NCBI GenBank assembly: GCA_003255025.1
Contig: QANY01008723.1
Span: 372,001-436,000, forward strand
Source: Datisca glomerata
Lineage: Eukaryota > Streptophyta > Magnoliopsida > Cucurbitales > Datiscaceae
Reading direction: 5' to 3'
Length of the DNA stretch: 64,000 nucleotides
The first letter of the stretch is position 1; the number at the start of each line of letters is the position of its first letter. Made by a program: the position numbers and the translations under genes. This document shows positions 46,101 to 58,505 of the stretch, one piece after another. A model generated the notes under the pieces. That model worked only from the letters and a program-made list of their open reading frames with translations. It did not search any database and had not been told where the DNA came from.

Positions 46101-48988
46101 GATAGTGGCTGTAGAGAACTTCAATTGACACATTTTACCAGAGAAATTTCTTATGTGAAAAACTCTGCCCCAAATAAAAAGAAAGAAGAAAAAGAACTGT
46201 GGAGGTAGTGGTAAATTTTTTTATCATGTTTTGGCAGTAAAGTTAATTGCGAAGTATATCATGTTATGTCAGATGGTGTGTTTCTCTCCTGAATTAGCAG
46301 TCATAAGTAAGACATGCTCAATCAGTCTGCTTTACTACTTGAACATGTTGGACTATACTTATATCTTTCTCTTTTGTTATCATCCAGCATTGATGTATAT
46401 TTGAAAATTGATGCTTCCATTTCCTTGACGAAGGCCAATATTTGAGCACAAAATATTTAACACACACCTTCAAATCTTAGGTAATTTAATGAATGTGCAG
46501 AACCAATTGGAGGAGAAATTTCCATCACGTCTGAACCTGATATGGCTAAAAACAGTCCAAAAACAGCAAGGGAGAAAGTCCTAGATGAGCAGTTGAAAAC
46601 TAGTAAGTTCTCTTTTCCTGTTGACAAGACGCAGATGAGAGGATGCTACTACACACCAATTGCCCGTGTTGTCAAGTGCAGAGGGATTCAGGGGCAAGAA
46701 CTTACTTCCTTGAATCTTGACAAGGTAATTTTAATGATTTCGAAGAGAGAGTTGGCTCTTATTATCAAAAGGCAAAAGAAGAAAAGAGAGATTTGGTTCT
46801 CAACGTGTTTTTGTTCTTTTCTAACCGGGTTAGCTGTATGATTTGTCTGATCTAAGCAGACTCAACTGTTAGAAAGCTTGCTAATGGAAGATTACGGAGG
46901 TTCGGAAGACTTGCTTCTTGGGGAACTACAATTCGCATTTATTGCGTTTATGGTATATTCATGCATACCCTTTGTCCTTGAAAACATAGCCAAATCTTTT
47001 AAACATCTAAACATATGCAGATGGGACAATCACTCGGGGGATTTCTACAGTGGAAATCATTGATTAGCTTGTTATTTGGGTGTACCGAAGCTGTAAGTTG
47101 TCAATTGATATTATATAGATTATAGAGCTTCCAGTATCTTCCTGCTAATTAATCAGAAACTTATTAATTTTCATGTTATTTTTTCCCTTTCTCTTATAAG
47201 AATGAACCTTGTATTCTAAATGGAGATTTCCAGTCTACGCTTCAACTGTATTCTCCTTTCCTTCGTTGTTCACCAAAATGATAAGTTTTGTATACTTAAA
47301 AAATGGATAAAAAGAATCATTTAGCTTATAATACATATAGTGCTGAGAACTTTGACGTATCTTTTCTAGCTAGCCAAACTTTTTAAGTTTTATATGTTTA
47401 AAAGAGGTTCTCAAGTTTTATATCATCTAATGTTTGACATTGAATTGCAGCCTTTCCACACGAGGAGCCATTTATTCACAAAGGTAATCTGATGTTTATT
47501 TCTTGCCAATATTATTACTCCTTTCTCTGTCGCCCTCAGTCAGTGTTCATATGTAGACTAGTTACACAGTTTTAAGCTGGCATGATGCAGTACTATAGTA
47601 AATTTCAGAGCAAGTCATTTCTGTGAAGCCTTTAGCCCATTGACATACTGATTTCAGCTGTGCAATCACTTTTCATTGATGTGACTGTGAAGAGTTTATA
47701 TGTAGCATGCATGCCTACTTTTCTTTGATCCTGTTGTTTTGTTGCGAAAGAAAAGTTGTCCCAATAAATTTACCTCATTTATGTTTGAAAACAATATCAT
47801 CTTGATAATCCTCTTTTTTCTTTTTCTGATGTTTTTATTTTGGCAACATTTTGGATTGTAAAGTTTTTTTTTTGGTCCTAGAATCTGATATCAACTAATA
47901 CTATTGCAGTTCATTAAGGTCATCTACTATCAACTGAAATTTGGACTACAGAAAGAACACTCGGATAACACTGGTTCAGGGGGAGGAGCATCAGCATGGT
48001 TAGATGACTCGTGGTTTTCTGCCGATAGCTTCTTAAACCATCTTTGCAAGGTACAGAAAGGTTACAAAATCAATATGTCGGTACATAGTTGTGCAGTTGT
48101 GCTTCCGTGCTTTAGAAGCTTGTTTAACCGGTTATTCTTCATTCTTTGTCAATATTGTTTTTTCTCATACAGTTCAAAGATTTTGACTACTATATTGCAA
48201 ATTGGGTTTTAGGATTTCTTTTCTTTGGTGCAAGAGGCATCAATCGTTGATGGAGATCTTCTATCATGGGTAAGTGTGCTGAGATCGGTTCTTCACGTGA
48301 GTATCGTGTATAATGCAAACAGAACACGGTTTTGGGGGGGGGGGGGGNNNNNGGGGGTATTTTATACATAATACAACTTTGACTCTTCAACCCTCTTCAC
48401 CAAAATGGTTGATTTCTTATAGTTGCTTATCTCTCGTGTTCTAACAATATAGCCCTGCCTATTTGATTAACAATTCCAAGTTGAGAAATTTGAAGGCTCA
48501 TATAGCGTGTTATGTTTGCATCTCATCTTTTATTTAAAAACTTGCTAAAAGAGAATAAAGCATTTCTTCAATAGATACTGTTTTAAGAAACTATCATTGG
48601 CTATATTGTTTGAATAAACTGACAAAAAAATATTTTCGGTAGATTGCTGAAGCGAAACTCGCAACAAATATTTTGATAGATTCTTTTACTTTTTATAAGT
48701 TTTTTCTATAGTTCTATGTTGTTTGAGTAAACTTCGTTTACTGAGGGGGGAGAAGCCGTAAATGAAAAGTTACATTTTGTAGTATTTCATCATACTTTGA
48801 GTAATCATTAGTTAAAGGAGAGGTGATGGGTGATTCTCCTCTTCTTTCATAGACGAGGAAATTCAAGGAGCTGCTTGAGAACAGTTTGGGGTGGACTTTC
48901 CAGCAAAACAGTGCAGTTGATGGAATATACTTTGAAGAAAATGATGAGGTGAGTCTAAATTTGGTTACGAAATGACCCCATTTCCCCC

Positions 48989-49031
<43 letters not shown>

Positions 49032-49097
49032 GTGTCTACCATTCAACATTTGCAGTTTGCTCCTGTAGTTGAGATGCTGGATGATTCTGAGTTTTGA
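43184..49097 (+). CDS. AAR2: AAR2 family protein, U5 snRNP assembly factor (13 exons)
   Basis: Exons: 43184-43279, 43555-43637, 44853-44910, 45433-45492, 45806-45935, 46501-46724, 46860-46952, 47021-47092, 47451-47483, 47910-48050, 48213-48269, 48853-48948, 49056-49097. All have GT-AG introns, phases agree, and the sum is 1185 nt (394 residues), about the usual AAR2 length. It starts MDAETALELVKQGATLLFLD; other hallmark parts are VPQYTLIGIDTQMFSVGPAF, GIKMIPPGRHFVYYSS, EFDRQLGPYNLGQYADWKRL, DYGGSEDLLLGELQFAF and SAVDGIYFEENDE. AAR2 binds Prp8 in the cytoplasm and nucleus and keeps Brr2 away until the U5 particle matures, which is family knowledge. Intron 2 carries a recent retroposon and intron 11 an assembly gap; neither touches an exon. 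Confidence 0.95.
43886..44042 (-). mobile_element. Retroposon (LINE 3' end) in AAR2 intron 2
   Basis: CAATTCTAGTGATTATT occurs at 43869-43885 and again at 44043-44059, a perfect 17-bp target duplication. On the minus strand the insert ends with CTTACTTACC and an A run, as plant LINE tails do. At 157 bp it is a strongly 5'-truncated copy with no coding capacity. Lying in an intron, antisense to AAR2, it should not change the protein. Confidence 0.88.
48340..48357. other. Assembly gap (5 N) between G runs in AAR2 intron 11
   Basis: N at 48348-48352 between homopolymer G tracts. Same style as the gap at 34203, so probably a sequencing or polishing problem at poly(G). Confidence 0.95.
48991..49027. 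repeat. (CT)n microsatellite in the last AAR2 intron
   Basis: About 18 CT units lie 28 bases before the final acceptor and could act as the polypyrimidine tract. Confidence 0.95.
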
Positions 49098-49925
49098 TGA
49101 AGCCTAAGCACCTTAGATGTAAAATAAAAAATGCTGTAAGAGTTAGCACGCATGTCATCGTACCCATCTTTGTATGCATAAAAGTACAAAATTTCATGTC
49201 TAATTTATAGAAAGTACAAGTAAAAGGACAAAAAAAGAACGGTTATGTTCTGATCTTTAAATTCAAGAAGGAAAGAAATGGTAGAGGAAAGTATAAGGAA
49301 TGAAAGAAACGAGATTTTTGTTTTTTGGATTTCACATTCCCAAATCTACTTAATGAAACAATGTTAAGTCATTATTATATTTACTTAAATGAATGTAGAA
49401 TAAAGTTTCATGCCAAACACTCCTTAAAGTCTTAAATCTTCCTCTTATCTGAATTAATTAATGCCAACAGATTAATAGAGGTAAAATCTCCATTAACCAA
49501 AGCAGGTTTAATCTCAAAGGGACCAAAATTTCCTTAATTCTCTCCATCTCACATGACATAAAAATATATTGTGAGAGATGTTTTCCGTTGGAACGAATCA
49601 AATGCAAAAAAAAAAACAAAAAAAAAAGTCTAAATGGCAACATGCAATGTAAGACAATGCAAGAGAAAAACAAATTGAGGTAACAATGTACAAAAACTCT
49701 AAATTTAAGGACTAAAGTGAAATTCATCAAAAAAGAAAACAAAAGAAAGGTAACACTAAGACGGCATGTCGCTTACGTTCGGGTGGGCAGTGGGCTACGT
49801 TTTGTTCGAAACTGAAGCCGCCAGGCGCCAAACCTCCAAATAACTTGACCCGGTTTCTTTCCGTCTTGTATATCCATTTTCACTCCCGTTCAATTTCAGA
49901 CTCCCAACTGCAATTTGAGCTAGAA
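49098..49925. other. AAR2 3' flank and upstream region of the next gene
   Basis: AT-rich to about 49750, then GC-richer sequence up to the start at 49926 which should hold the promoter and leader of the mitochondrial-protein gene. Short frames on the minus strand are not regarded as genes. Confidence 0.5.
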
Positions 49926-50020
49926 ATGATTGCTCGGAGGCTTTTTTCCCGCCATTCGTTTCTTCCATATGTTCTGCCATCTTTACCTTCTCCAAGGTCA
50001 GATTCTCTCTCTCTCTCTCT

Positions 50021-50052
<32 letters not shown>

Positions 50053-51226
50053 TTTGACTCTTAATTAAATATCGTATTCAAGATAGATGTTTTATTTGTT
50101 CAGTTCTTCGATTTTTCTTTTTCGGCTTCTCATTTTGGACTAGAGAGATTATCCGACGATTTACTGTTTGTTTTCAGATTAAGCGCCGTCTTTGATTATG
50201 ATGTACGTAGTTCAAGAACTTGCACTAATTTTGGGGTTTGGTCGTACTTTCAAGGTTAGTTTTGCTTCGTTTAAAAGTGAGTTTGTAGACAAAATTTCTC
50301 AAAGCTTGTCTTGCAGTCTACATGCTTGTAGAAATACCAGAGAGAGAGAGAGAGCAGGCACAACGATGATCTTGTTGGCAGTTTATTCTTTTATCATTTG
50401 TATATATGTGCTATGTGTTAAATGTTCTGCAGCATCACGATCATACGCCCGTGGAGAGCGGCAACATTATGATCTCTTTGGCAAAGCGAAACCAGGCAGT
50501 GAGGAGCTCAGAAAAGCCTGGGGGAAAGAGATGAATGAAGAAGCTTGTTTGTGGACCGGAAGCGAGGAAGAAAGTGATGGTGAAAAAGGTAAAAAATGTG
50601 ATCTCGAAGAAGAGATCAGAAAGGTAAGGAAGCAGGCAAAGGAGCACTCAGACTTAATAAATGCCGATGACAGTGACGAGTTATGGAGTGTATGGTCTGG
50701 GAGTGATGAGGAGAAGACGTTGTGGACTGGTAGTGAAGGTGATGATGATGCTGATATTCCTACAGAAGCCTACCCGAATGAAAGTAGTGATAAGTACATT
50801 GATAAACTATTCGAGTTTGAGGAAACATCTAAATACAGAACATTATCAGAAATGTTGAAAGCTGAGGACGAACCAGAAGAGTTGTCTCCGGGTAAGCAAG
50901 CTAGAAAACTTGCAGTTGAGAATGCCTTGAAAAAGTTGAAGAAAGGGCCGGACGGTCGTTATTCCAATGTGTGGGAGGTCATGAGTGATTTAGATATCCT
51001 AATTGGAGCGTTTGAGAATATAGTCTCAGGACCTGAGTATACAGAGCTCAGGCAGGGAGGGCCAAAGAAATTGAATATCCAGTTTTTCAAGGATATTCAA
51101 GCACGCATGCGAGATCCAAATTATAAGTTCTCACCCGAGTTGAAGTTGAAACCAAAGAGCAAACTGGTCTCAAGAAAAAAATGGCAGAAAGCACAGTCTA
51201 GAAGACGAAAAGCACAAAAGCGCTAG
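49926..51226 (+). CDS. Probable mitochondrial acidic/basic protein of unknown function
   Basis: Three exons, 49926-49996, 50178-50254 and 50433-51226, with GT-AG introns, join in frame to 313 residues. The start MIARRLFSRHSFLPYVLPSL is Arg-rich, lacks acidic residues and can form an amphipathic helix: a typical mitochondrial presequence, continuing to SRSYARGERQHYDLFG near residue 51. Residues 82-160 are acidic and hold a W-[ST]-G-S-[DE] motif three times (90-94, 137-141, 147-151). A predicted helical part follows (SPGKQARKLAVENALKKLKK), and the last 35 residues are strongly basic (PKSKLVSRKKWQKAQSRRRK). The basic tail fits RNA or ribosome contact, so a mitoribosome-associated role is possible but unproven. 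I do not recognise a named family. Confidence 0.82.
50008..50053. repeat. (CT)n-C8-(CT)n tract in intron 1
   Basis: CT units interrupted by eight to nine C. Begins shortly after the donor at 49997. Confidence 0.95.
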
Positions 51227-51831
51227 GTTGCCTTGTATCTATGATTCTATATTTAAGATTGGAACAGTTACTTGTAGAAATATATAGAGTTTTTGTCATG
51301 ATTTATATAATTACTATTTAAGTGTTCTGACTTTTTTGAAAACTAACATGAGAGGATATAGTCGTGATAATCTATTACTGATGCAAATTTCTATATAGAT
51401 CACTCATGAAATTTATTTCTTTGTTCTCTTATTCTAATTCCTTCTTTGTTTAGTTAAAATGTGAATGGGTGTTTAATTTAGTCATGAGCAGAGTTTTGAT
51501 TCTTGAATGGTTCAACAATGCAGTAGAGAGTACAAGTCTTGTTGAGCATGGACTATCTTCTTCTTAGGCAATCATATAGTTGCGGCAGCTTGTGAGAACT
51601 TTTCCTTGCGCCTAAAGGCTCAAAGAAAATAATCTAGAACTAAAGTTCGAAAGTTATAAATGGTGAACAAGTAATCTAATATTTTATCATATTCAAACAT
51701 TAATCATAAAATAAAGTAGGCAATGCATTGTTTATGGTATAATGTTCTGGTATGTCAATATTGTCATTCATTCATCATAATGCTGTGCGCCTGTGCCATT
51801 GCCCCTTGATGATGATCTTCATCATTTCTAT
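51227..51831. other. Spacer between convergent genes
   Basis: Shared 3' flank of the mitochondrial-protein gene (plus) and the HMA-domain gene (minus). No further feature recognised. Confidence 0.55.
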
Positions 51832-52721
51832 TTATTGATAGCTGTTTGGGTACCTTTGCATGTTGATCATTGTTTGATCATAATCAAACATTGGTAACCC
51901 TGTTGGGAGGTAACGAGACTCATCGAAGTGTTGATTTCTTAGACCAAAAATATTATCACCATTTCCATGTAAAACTGTGTGATCTATCAAGGACATCATC
52001 TGGTGGTTTATGTCCCCTCCCCTTCCAGCATAAACTGTGTTCATCTGTGTTGCAGGTACAGGATTCAGCTCGAATTCTCCTCTCGCTCCTGGAGTTACCA
52101 TATTCGGATTGAAATACCAGTCGGAACTCCATCCACTTTCCCCTTCGCCCCTGAAGCTGGGAAGTGTCTGCGGATTTTTAAAGGTATTAGAGCCATTCCT
52201 TACATCTTGTGTTTGGTAGTTGTTCTCGTGATCTCTGATTTGCTTAGCGTCTTGTGGGTCTGAGCCTGGTAGACATAGTTCTGCATGTTTACCTGATCTA
52301 ACCAATTTCTTTATTAAAACAGCAGAGTCCACCCTGCCTATGACCACGACCTTTTGTTGCTCTATGTCTATATCAACTGCGTAAACACCTTCACTCAAAG
52401 ATATACGTAAGAAATTTCAGTCATGTATTGAGGTGAGAAAATGAGAACTGGAGGGGAACATTATATGATTTGTCTACTCTTTTCTTCTATTGGTGTTAGT
52501 ACCTTCGATTCTCTTGAGGAGGCTTCTGACTCTCATCAAACATCCTTCACAGTTAATGTGTACCTTAAGAATATGTTTCTGTTAAAAAATTGTCTGATTA
52601 TATACTATATCAAAAGCTAAATGAAAAAAAAATAAGAAAGAGGCAAAAAGAGTTAAGAAAAACTATGGAGTTGGAAGAAGTAAACCTCAATATTAAAAAA
52701 CTCCTGTTCATGAATTGACAT
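51832..52721 (-). CDS. Heavy-metal-associated (HMA) domain protein
   Basis: Three exons, 52686-52721, 52503-52578 and 51832-52388, join in frame to 222 residues. The N-terminus MSIHEQEFFNIEKHILKVHI leads into the metal-binding loop INCEGC (C22 and C25), followed by MRVRSLLKRIEGVYAVDIDI, VVVIGRVDSAVLIKKLVRSG and KHAELC, a complete HMA ferredoxin-like fold of about 70 residues. The rest (85-222) is polar and rich in Asn, Gln and Gly, typical of plant HPP/HIPP-type proteins. No C-terminal CaaX box is seen (it ends YPNSYQ), so it is an HPP rather than an isoprenylated HIPP. Role by family: binding or delivery of Cu or Zn, or partner interaction; the exact job is unknown. Confidence 0.9.
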
Positions 52722-53599
52722 TTTGTAGAATTGCCTGTCGCTGTCCAAACTAGAGGTCTCAGACTCTTTCTTTTTAATGGTTTTATGCTTTTTTCTGCAA
52801 TGATTATGGCCTTTATTGAGGAACCTTTAAAGTGACAAAATTGAGACCATGGAAGCCTACGGACCGAAACGCAGAAACTGTGAAAATTCGGTTCTTAAAG
52901 GTATGACTTTGACCAATCTTAGTGATATCACATCAGATATGCCATTTTGACCGCACACACCAAGTTTTTCCGATACTGGTACATAGTATATGTGACTGTA
53001 GTCCAGATCAGTTAAGAAAAAGAACATATATATTTTTTATTTCGTGTTGATCGTTCATTAAATGAATAACACAGTCGAACATGATTCATTCAGAACAGGA
53101 TGCGATCAAATTCCAAATGATGAAAGGTCCTCTTATAGTCTTATGTGAGTTTATTGGGTATATATTTGTGTTCATCCCAATAACCTCCTCACACCCAACG
53201 GTTTAAATATAACCAAACCAATTTAAAACTATACCAATTTATGAGTATAAAAATTACAGTAAATAACATTTTCAAGTTTTTTATTATTATTAAAATGGTT
53301 CATTTTTATCTTTTTTTAATTGAAGTTTTAGTGAATAAATGATTATATTGAAACTATAATGATATGCACAACTCAACCCTAACACTAATTTTTTTAATGA
53401 GTTTTTGGCATATATGACCCCATCATAGAACTTGTTGGTAAAAATGATCGACTTTAATAATATACAAAAATGACCCTTTTAAGTTATGAAGTTTTAAGTT
53501 AGTTATGAATTTATTAATTTACCATTTCATTTTTATAACCATCTAGAGTAACTTCCTATGAACTTACTAATTTATCAAGTGTCACTTTGCCCCTCGCCC
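52722..53599. other. Upstream region of the HMA gene and AT-rich spacer
   Basis: The HMA promoter should lie at 52722-53200. Beyond it is unique AT-rich DNA up to the LINE fragment. Nothing else recognised. Confidence 0.5.
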
Positions 53600-56060
53600 C
53601 CCTATATATCAGATTATAGTCCCATTGTGCTTCAGTTGGACTCAGGCCAACACAAGCCTAAAACTAGCTTCCAACTCTTCAACTTTTGGTTTGATAGAGA
53701 AGGGTTTTGGCAGGTTCTTGAGTAAGCACGGGGTAAACAAGTGTATGGATTAGTTGTGTTCCGTGTTTGCAAGAAGCTTAAGGCAATCAAGGTAGCTCTA
53801 AAAGAGTTTAACCAACACTTTTGCAATGATATACCTTCTAGAACCAAGCTGGCTAGAGTTCACCTGAAGAGTCTTCAGATCCAACTGGCCATGGATCCCT
53901 CTAATACCTCCATCCTTGCTCAGGAAAGGATTGCTAGTAAGGAATTTATTGAGCTTAGACTAACTGAGGAGAGTTTCTATAAGCAAAAATCAAGAGTACA
54001 ATGGCTCAGTCTTGGGGATCAGAATAGAGCTTTCTTTTTCCAAAGTTTGAAGAATAGTAGAATTAGATCTAAGATCACACATTCGATGCATCAAGGGTCC
54101 ATGATTTCATCTCCAGCTAGGATTAAGGATCACATTTTGCAATATTACTCTGACCTTCTTGGCTCACCCAACCCAGAACATGACATCAACTGGAATATTC
54201 TTGATAGGGTTCTCCCTAATAGGCTGAGTGAAGTTCAAGCATGCTCTTTGTCTAGTCCAATCACAGAAGAGGAAGTGAAGAATGCTATATCCAGTATGGG
54301 CAGTGACAAAGCTCCTGGACCTGATGGGTTCCCAGCTAATTTCTTCAAAAGGGCATAGCACATTGTAGGTAGGGATATGACCTCTGCAATCATGGAGTTT
54401 TTCCAAACTAGTCAGCTATTGAAGGAGGTGAACTCCACTGCCATTTCCCTAATTCCCAAGATTCTAAATCCCACAACTGTGGGGGAATTCAGACCTATTT
54501 CATGTTGTAATGTACTCTACAAATGCATTACCAAAATCTTGGTTGATAGGATGAGACTCCTGCTACCAAGCCTTGTACGTCAAAACCAAAGTGTTTTCAT
54601 TCCTGTAAGGAGGATAGCAGAAAACATTTACTTATCTCAAGAGCTTCGAAGGAGTTATCACATGTATTTGAGAATGCCTAGGTGTGCCTTAAAAGTTGAG
54701 TTGAGGAAGACATATGATAGTTCAACTGGAAACTCATAGACAAAGTTTTGCAATGCCTCAAATTTCCTGACGGCTTTATTACTTAGGTTATAGAATGCAT
54801 TTCTTCCCCTTCCTACTATGTCAAGGTCAATGGGGAGTTTCATGGTTACTTCAGGGGTGCCAAGGGTATTCAACATGGTGACCATTTATCCCCCTATCTC
54901 TTTGTTATTGTTATGGGGGTGCTCATTGGAATCCTTGGTTTTGATGCTTCTAATACTGATTTACAACACCATTGAAGGTGTGAAAAACTCAAGGTGGTCA
55001 ACCTTTGTTTTGCTGATGACCTCATTCTATTTTGTCAGGGTACAAATGAGTCTGTGCATGTCATTAAATATTGTTTATAGATTTTTCAGTGCATGTCTGT
55101 CCTCCAACCTAATAACCAGAAAAGTCAAATTTTCCTTTCAGGGATACCAGAGGGGTAATGCACATGAGATCCTAACAATAAAGGGCTTTCCTGAGGGCCA
55201 GCTTCTCATGAGATACCTAGGGATGCCTTTGATTACCACTAAACTGTGCAAAACTGACTGTGACTCTTTGGTGGAAAGGATCACTGATAGAATTAGATCC
55301 TAGGATTCTAAATACCTATCATATGCAGGGAGACTCCAGCTCATTAGATCTGTGTTGCTAGCCATGTTCCAATTCTGGGCTGGCCTTTTTATCTTGCCCA
55401 AGAAAGTAGTTAAAAGAGTGCAAGATTTGTTGAGAATTTTTTTGTGGAGTGAGGATGAATCAAAACATATTGGGGCAAAAGTTGCCTGGATCGACATCTG
55501 CTATGACAAATCACAAGGGGATTTGGGCCTTAGGGATCTGATTCTGGATAATACATTTCAGTAGTTAAACACTTGTGGTTTTTGGTCCTGGTATCAAAGC
55601 ACTCCCTATGGAAACATTGGTGCCAAGTATACCTAATTAGAAAGAGCCCAATCTTCCTTGTCCCTATCCCTTCTAACCCATCTTGGGTTTGGAGGAAAAT
55701 TCTCAAGCTTATAACTAAATTTTTATACTTCTGCAAGGTAAGCATCAGTAGTGGGAGAGATGTAAAGTTATTGACTGAACCTTGGCACCCTCTTGGTATC
55801 TTGTTACCTCGGTTTGGACAGAGACTCCTTTCTAGGACTGGTTGGCATTTAAAATCCAGGGTTAGTGAAGTCGTTTGGAATGATCAGTGGATCTGGCCTA
55901 CTAGAAACACTAGTGAGATAAAAAATAACTTCATTCCCCCTAAACCTAGATCCTCAGACTCTTGGACATGGCTGCAAGCCCTAATGGCCTCTTCTCTTCT
56001 AGCCACACTTATAAAGCTTTAACACAGCCTAGGGAGAATGTAAGATGGGCCACACTTATA
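53600..56060 (+). pseudogene. Plant L1-type LINE fragment (endonuclease end through RT)
   Basis: In order on the plus strand: SDYSPIVLQLDSG (end of the AP endonuclease, 53608), QWLSLGDQNRAFFFQSLKNS, ITEEEVKNAISSMGSDKAPG with PDGFPANFF, SLIPKILNPTTVGEFRPISC, RCALKVELRKTYDS (first RT Asp) and CFADDLILF (catalytic FADD box near 55005-55030). These continue to the region leading to the C-terminal zinc-binding domain (SPSNPSWVWRK-like, SHTYKAL). Several stops and frameshifts break the frame. Both ends are missing: no ORF1, no 5' endonuclease part, no RNase H or tail. No target duplication was found. Confidence 0.92.
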
Positions 56061-56911
56061 TACCTTTCATTTACCCGAAAAAACTTCCTATCACTTTTGT
56101 TTTTGTTTTCCTTATCTTTGTTTATGGTAGTTTCCAACTTCTCTTAAATAATTTTTTTTTAAAACACATTATACCCAAAAAATCATTATTTCATTTTCCC
56201 ACTCCACTTAAATAATTTCATTTTTTGTGAAAAAAATGAAATGGCAGATCCCCACATCTTTTGTTTGTTCTATTGCATCTATATCATCAATAAGTAAAAT
56301 ATAGTTTACATTTTGTTGACGAGATATTTACTTACTATTATGCTACATTCTAATGTATTATATTTTTCACCATTCTCCTATCTTCTTTGGACACTAGCCA
56401 AAAGATAGATATCATCTTCAGTTTTACAGTCAAATCATTTTTCTAGACGAGCATAAAAAAATAAATGAGAACGACCCCTTACTAAGTGAAAAATTTGTTA
56501 ATGATAAATAAACAACATTTTTACCTAGTTCAGATTACTAAAAATAACTTGTAAGCTAAATTAATAACAAAAATAATCTACAATGATTTCTGCAGATTTA
56601 TTATAGATTAGACAATTTTTATTGAAGTAATATGAACAAGATTGAGTATAATTTAGAAAAATATCATAAATAAACATTATAAAAAAATTAAAAGTCATGA
56701 AAAATTATTCTTGGTGGTTATAAGACAAGTAAAATGGTAAAATAGTAAGTCTATAATTAACTTAAATTTCTTAAACTTAAAATGGGTCATTTTAGCACGT
56801 ATGCATATGAATAGTCATTCCTACGTATAGGTTAATAAAAAGGGTTATCTACTATAATTTTTCTTTTTAATTCTCCTCACTGCACTAGTTATTTTGGCAA
56901 CCAAATAAGAT
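56061..56911. other. AT-rich spacer
   Basis: No feature recognised, apart from AATAAGAT at 56904-56911, the target-duplication copy left of the hAT element. Confidence 0.5.
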
Positions 56912-57441
56912 TAGGGATGCAATGTCAATGGATAGGGTGTAGTATATGTATTGCCATACTCACCCCCATACCCATGAACATTTCTCATCCCCATACACAT
57001 AAACATTTCTCATCCCTATACACATCTCCATACCATAAAAATTTCATGGGTAAAGTATATGGAATACGCATTTGGATATGTATACCCAAAGGATTTTTCC
57101 TACCCATAATTTATAATTAATTGGCGATAAGTTTTAGAAAACAAAAATTATTTTCATATCAAAATCTCACAATAATGTTTCATATTACAAAAATTAAAAT
57201 AAACATAATTTAAAACACATCTAAGTATTGAAAACTTCTAAGTTTTAAACTTGCTAATGATCATATTGGTTTTTCTTTTATTCTTAAATAGTTTCACAGC
57301 TTGATCTGTACACCATAAAAATTATAGATACAATACATACAACTATAATATATATATATATAGTCTCATTGTTATCGTATGTCTTAGGGTAGAACACGAC
57401 AGGGCACACATGCCCTGATATATATATATATATATATATAN

Positions 57442-57479
<38 letters not shown>

Positions 57480-57650
57480 TATGGGTAAGTGGGGATGTAT
57501 ACCTCTAAGCCCGTACTCTACCCATACCCCTCATGGGTAATTTTTTGTATACACATATCCTACCTAAACTCATTTTCAATCCTCCATATCATATCCATAG
57601 GGTCGGGTACCCGTGGGTGCCCAAATCTATGGGTAATATTGCGATCCCTA
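56912..57650. mobile_element. Non-autonomous hAT element (739 bp)
   Basis: Perfect 8-bp target duplications AATAAGAT at 56904-56911 and 57651-57658, the hAT size. Terminal inverted repeats start TAGGGATGCAATGTCAATGG and, on the reverse complement of the right end, TAGGGATCGCAATATTACCC. Subterminal GGGTAC/CCCATACCC-type motifs recur at both ends, as is common in hAT elements. No transposase frame. A (TA)n tract with a single N at 57441 lies inside. Confidence 0.9.
57417..57474. repeat. (TA)n microsatellite with one N
   Basis: Pure TA on both sides of the unresolved base at 57441; length uncertain. Confidence 0.95.
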
Positions 57651-57989
57651 AATAAGATAATTCAAACACTATTTATCACTTAAATCATCTAAATTGTGAG
57701 AAATTAACCGATCGAGTTTAAAGGTAGTATTTTAATAAATGTCAGATTTTCTAGAGTTTTAGGTAAATAGCAAGTTACTGTAATTGTCAATAATTGTTTA
57801 TCAAAATATCCTTAATATATGTAATGGGAGTTTCAAATTAAGAGTATTTTAAAATTAGTCAATAAATGTAAGAATATATAGTCAATAGATTCAAAACATA
57901 TATATAATTTATTCAAACAATTATCTAATTAATGATAAGAATATATAGTCAACCAATTGCATTTTCTCTCTTCTCAATTCAAAAAGTTT

Positions 57990-58505
57990 CTGGTAGATAT
58001 AAAATATATCATTAATTGATTACTTATCTTATTGCTTAAATATATTGAGTCAATTAATGTTGAAAAAAATTAAATTTTAAATTTTGGAATAAACAGCTAA
58101 AACACATAATAAAATCAAAATATTTAAGGTATAATTGAAAAACATATTCTCAAAAAAGGGAATGATTACCAATATCCAAATCTTCACAAATCTTCTAAAA
58201 ACCAACAACTATCAAGGGCAACAACCAAAATATACCCAAAAACCTAACTACCACCATTACTCATATATTTTAAAATATATCATTGATTGATTACTTATCT
58301 ATTAATTATAAGTAGTTAATATTCTGTTAATGAAAAACATGATATAAATTATATTATTGATTGACTACTTATCACATTGCATAAATATAGAACCAATTAA
58401 TGTTGGAAAAATGTTGAATTTTATATTTTGGAAGAAACCGCTAAAAGCATATCAAAGCCAAAAAAATTAAAAAAATAATTGAAAAACACCTTCCAAAAAA
58501 AAGAC
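57990..58505 (+). repeat. Diverged direct repeat of about 170-200 bp
   Basis: Copy one (about 57996-58160) and copy two (about 58345-58505) share ATTGATTACTTATC-like starts, then CAATTAATGTTGRAAAAA, TTTTGGAANAAACNGCTAAA and AATTGAAAAACA in the same order. Between them a shorter piece (AAATATATCATTGATTGATT) repeats again. No coding content. Confidence 0.7.

Noticed and set aside
50192..50432. Reading the mitochondrial-protein gene as one continuous 344-codon frame
   Set aside because: That frame starts at TTG, runs through a GT-AG intron (50255-50432) and lacks the targeting sequence; the three-exon model is in phase and begins with a proper presequence.
53600..56060. A functional reverse transcriptase gene
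   Set aside because: Stops, frameshifts and missing ends show a dead LINE fragment despite the intact FADD box.
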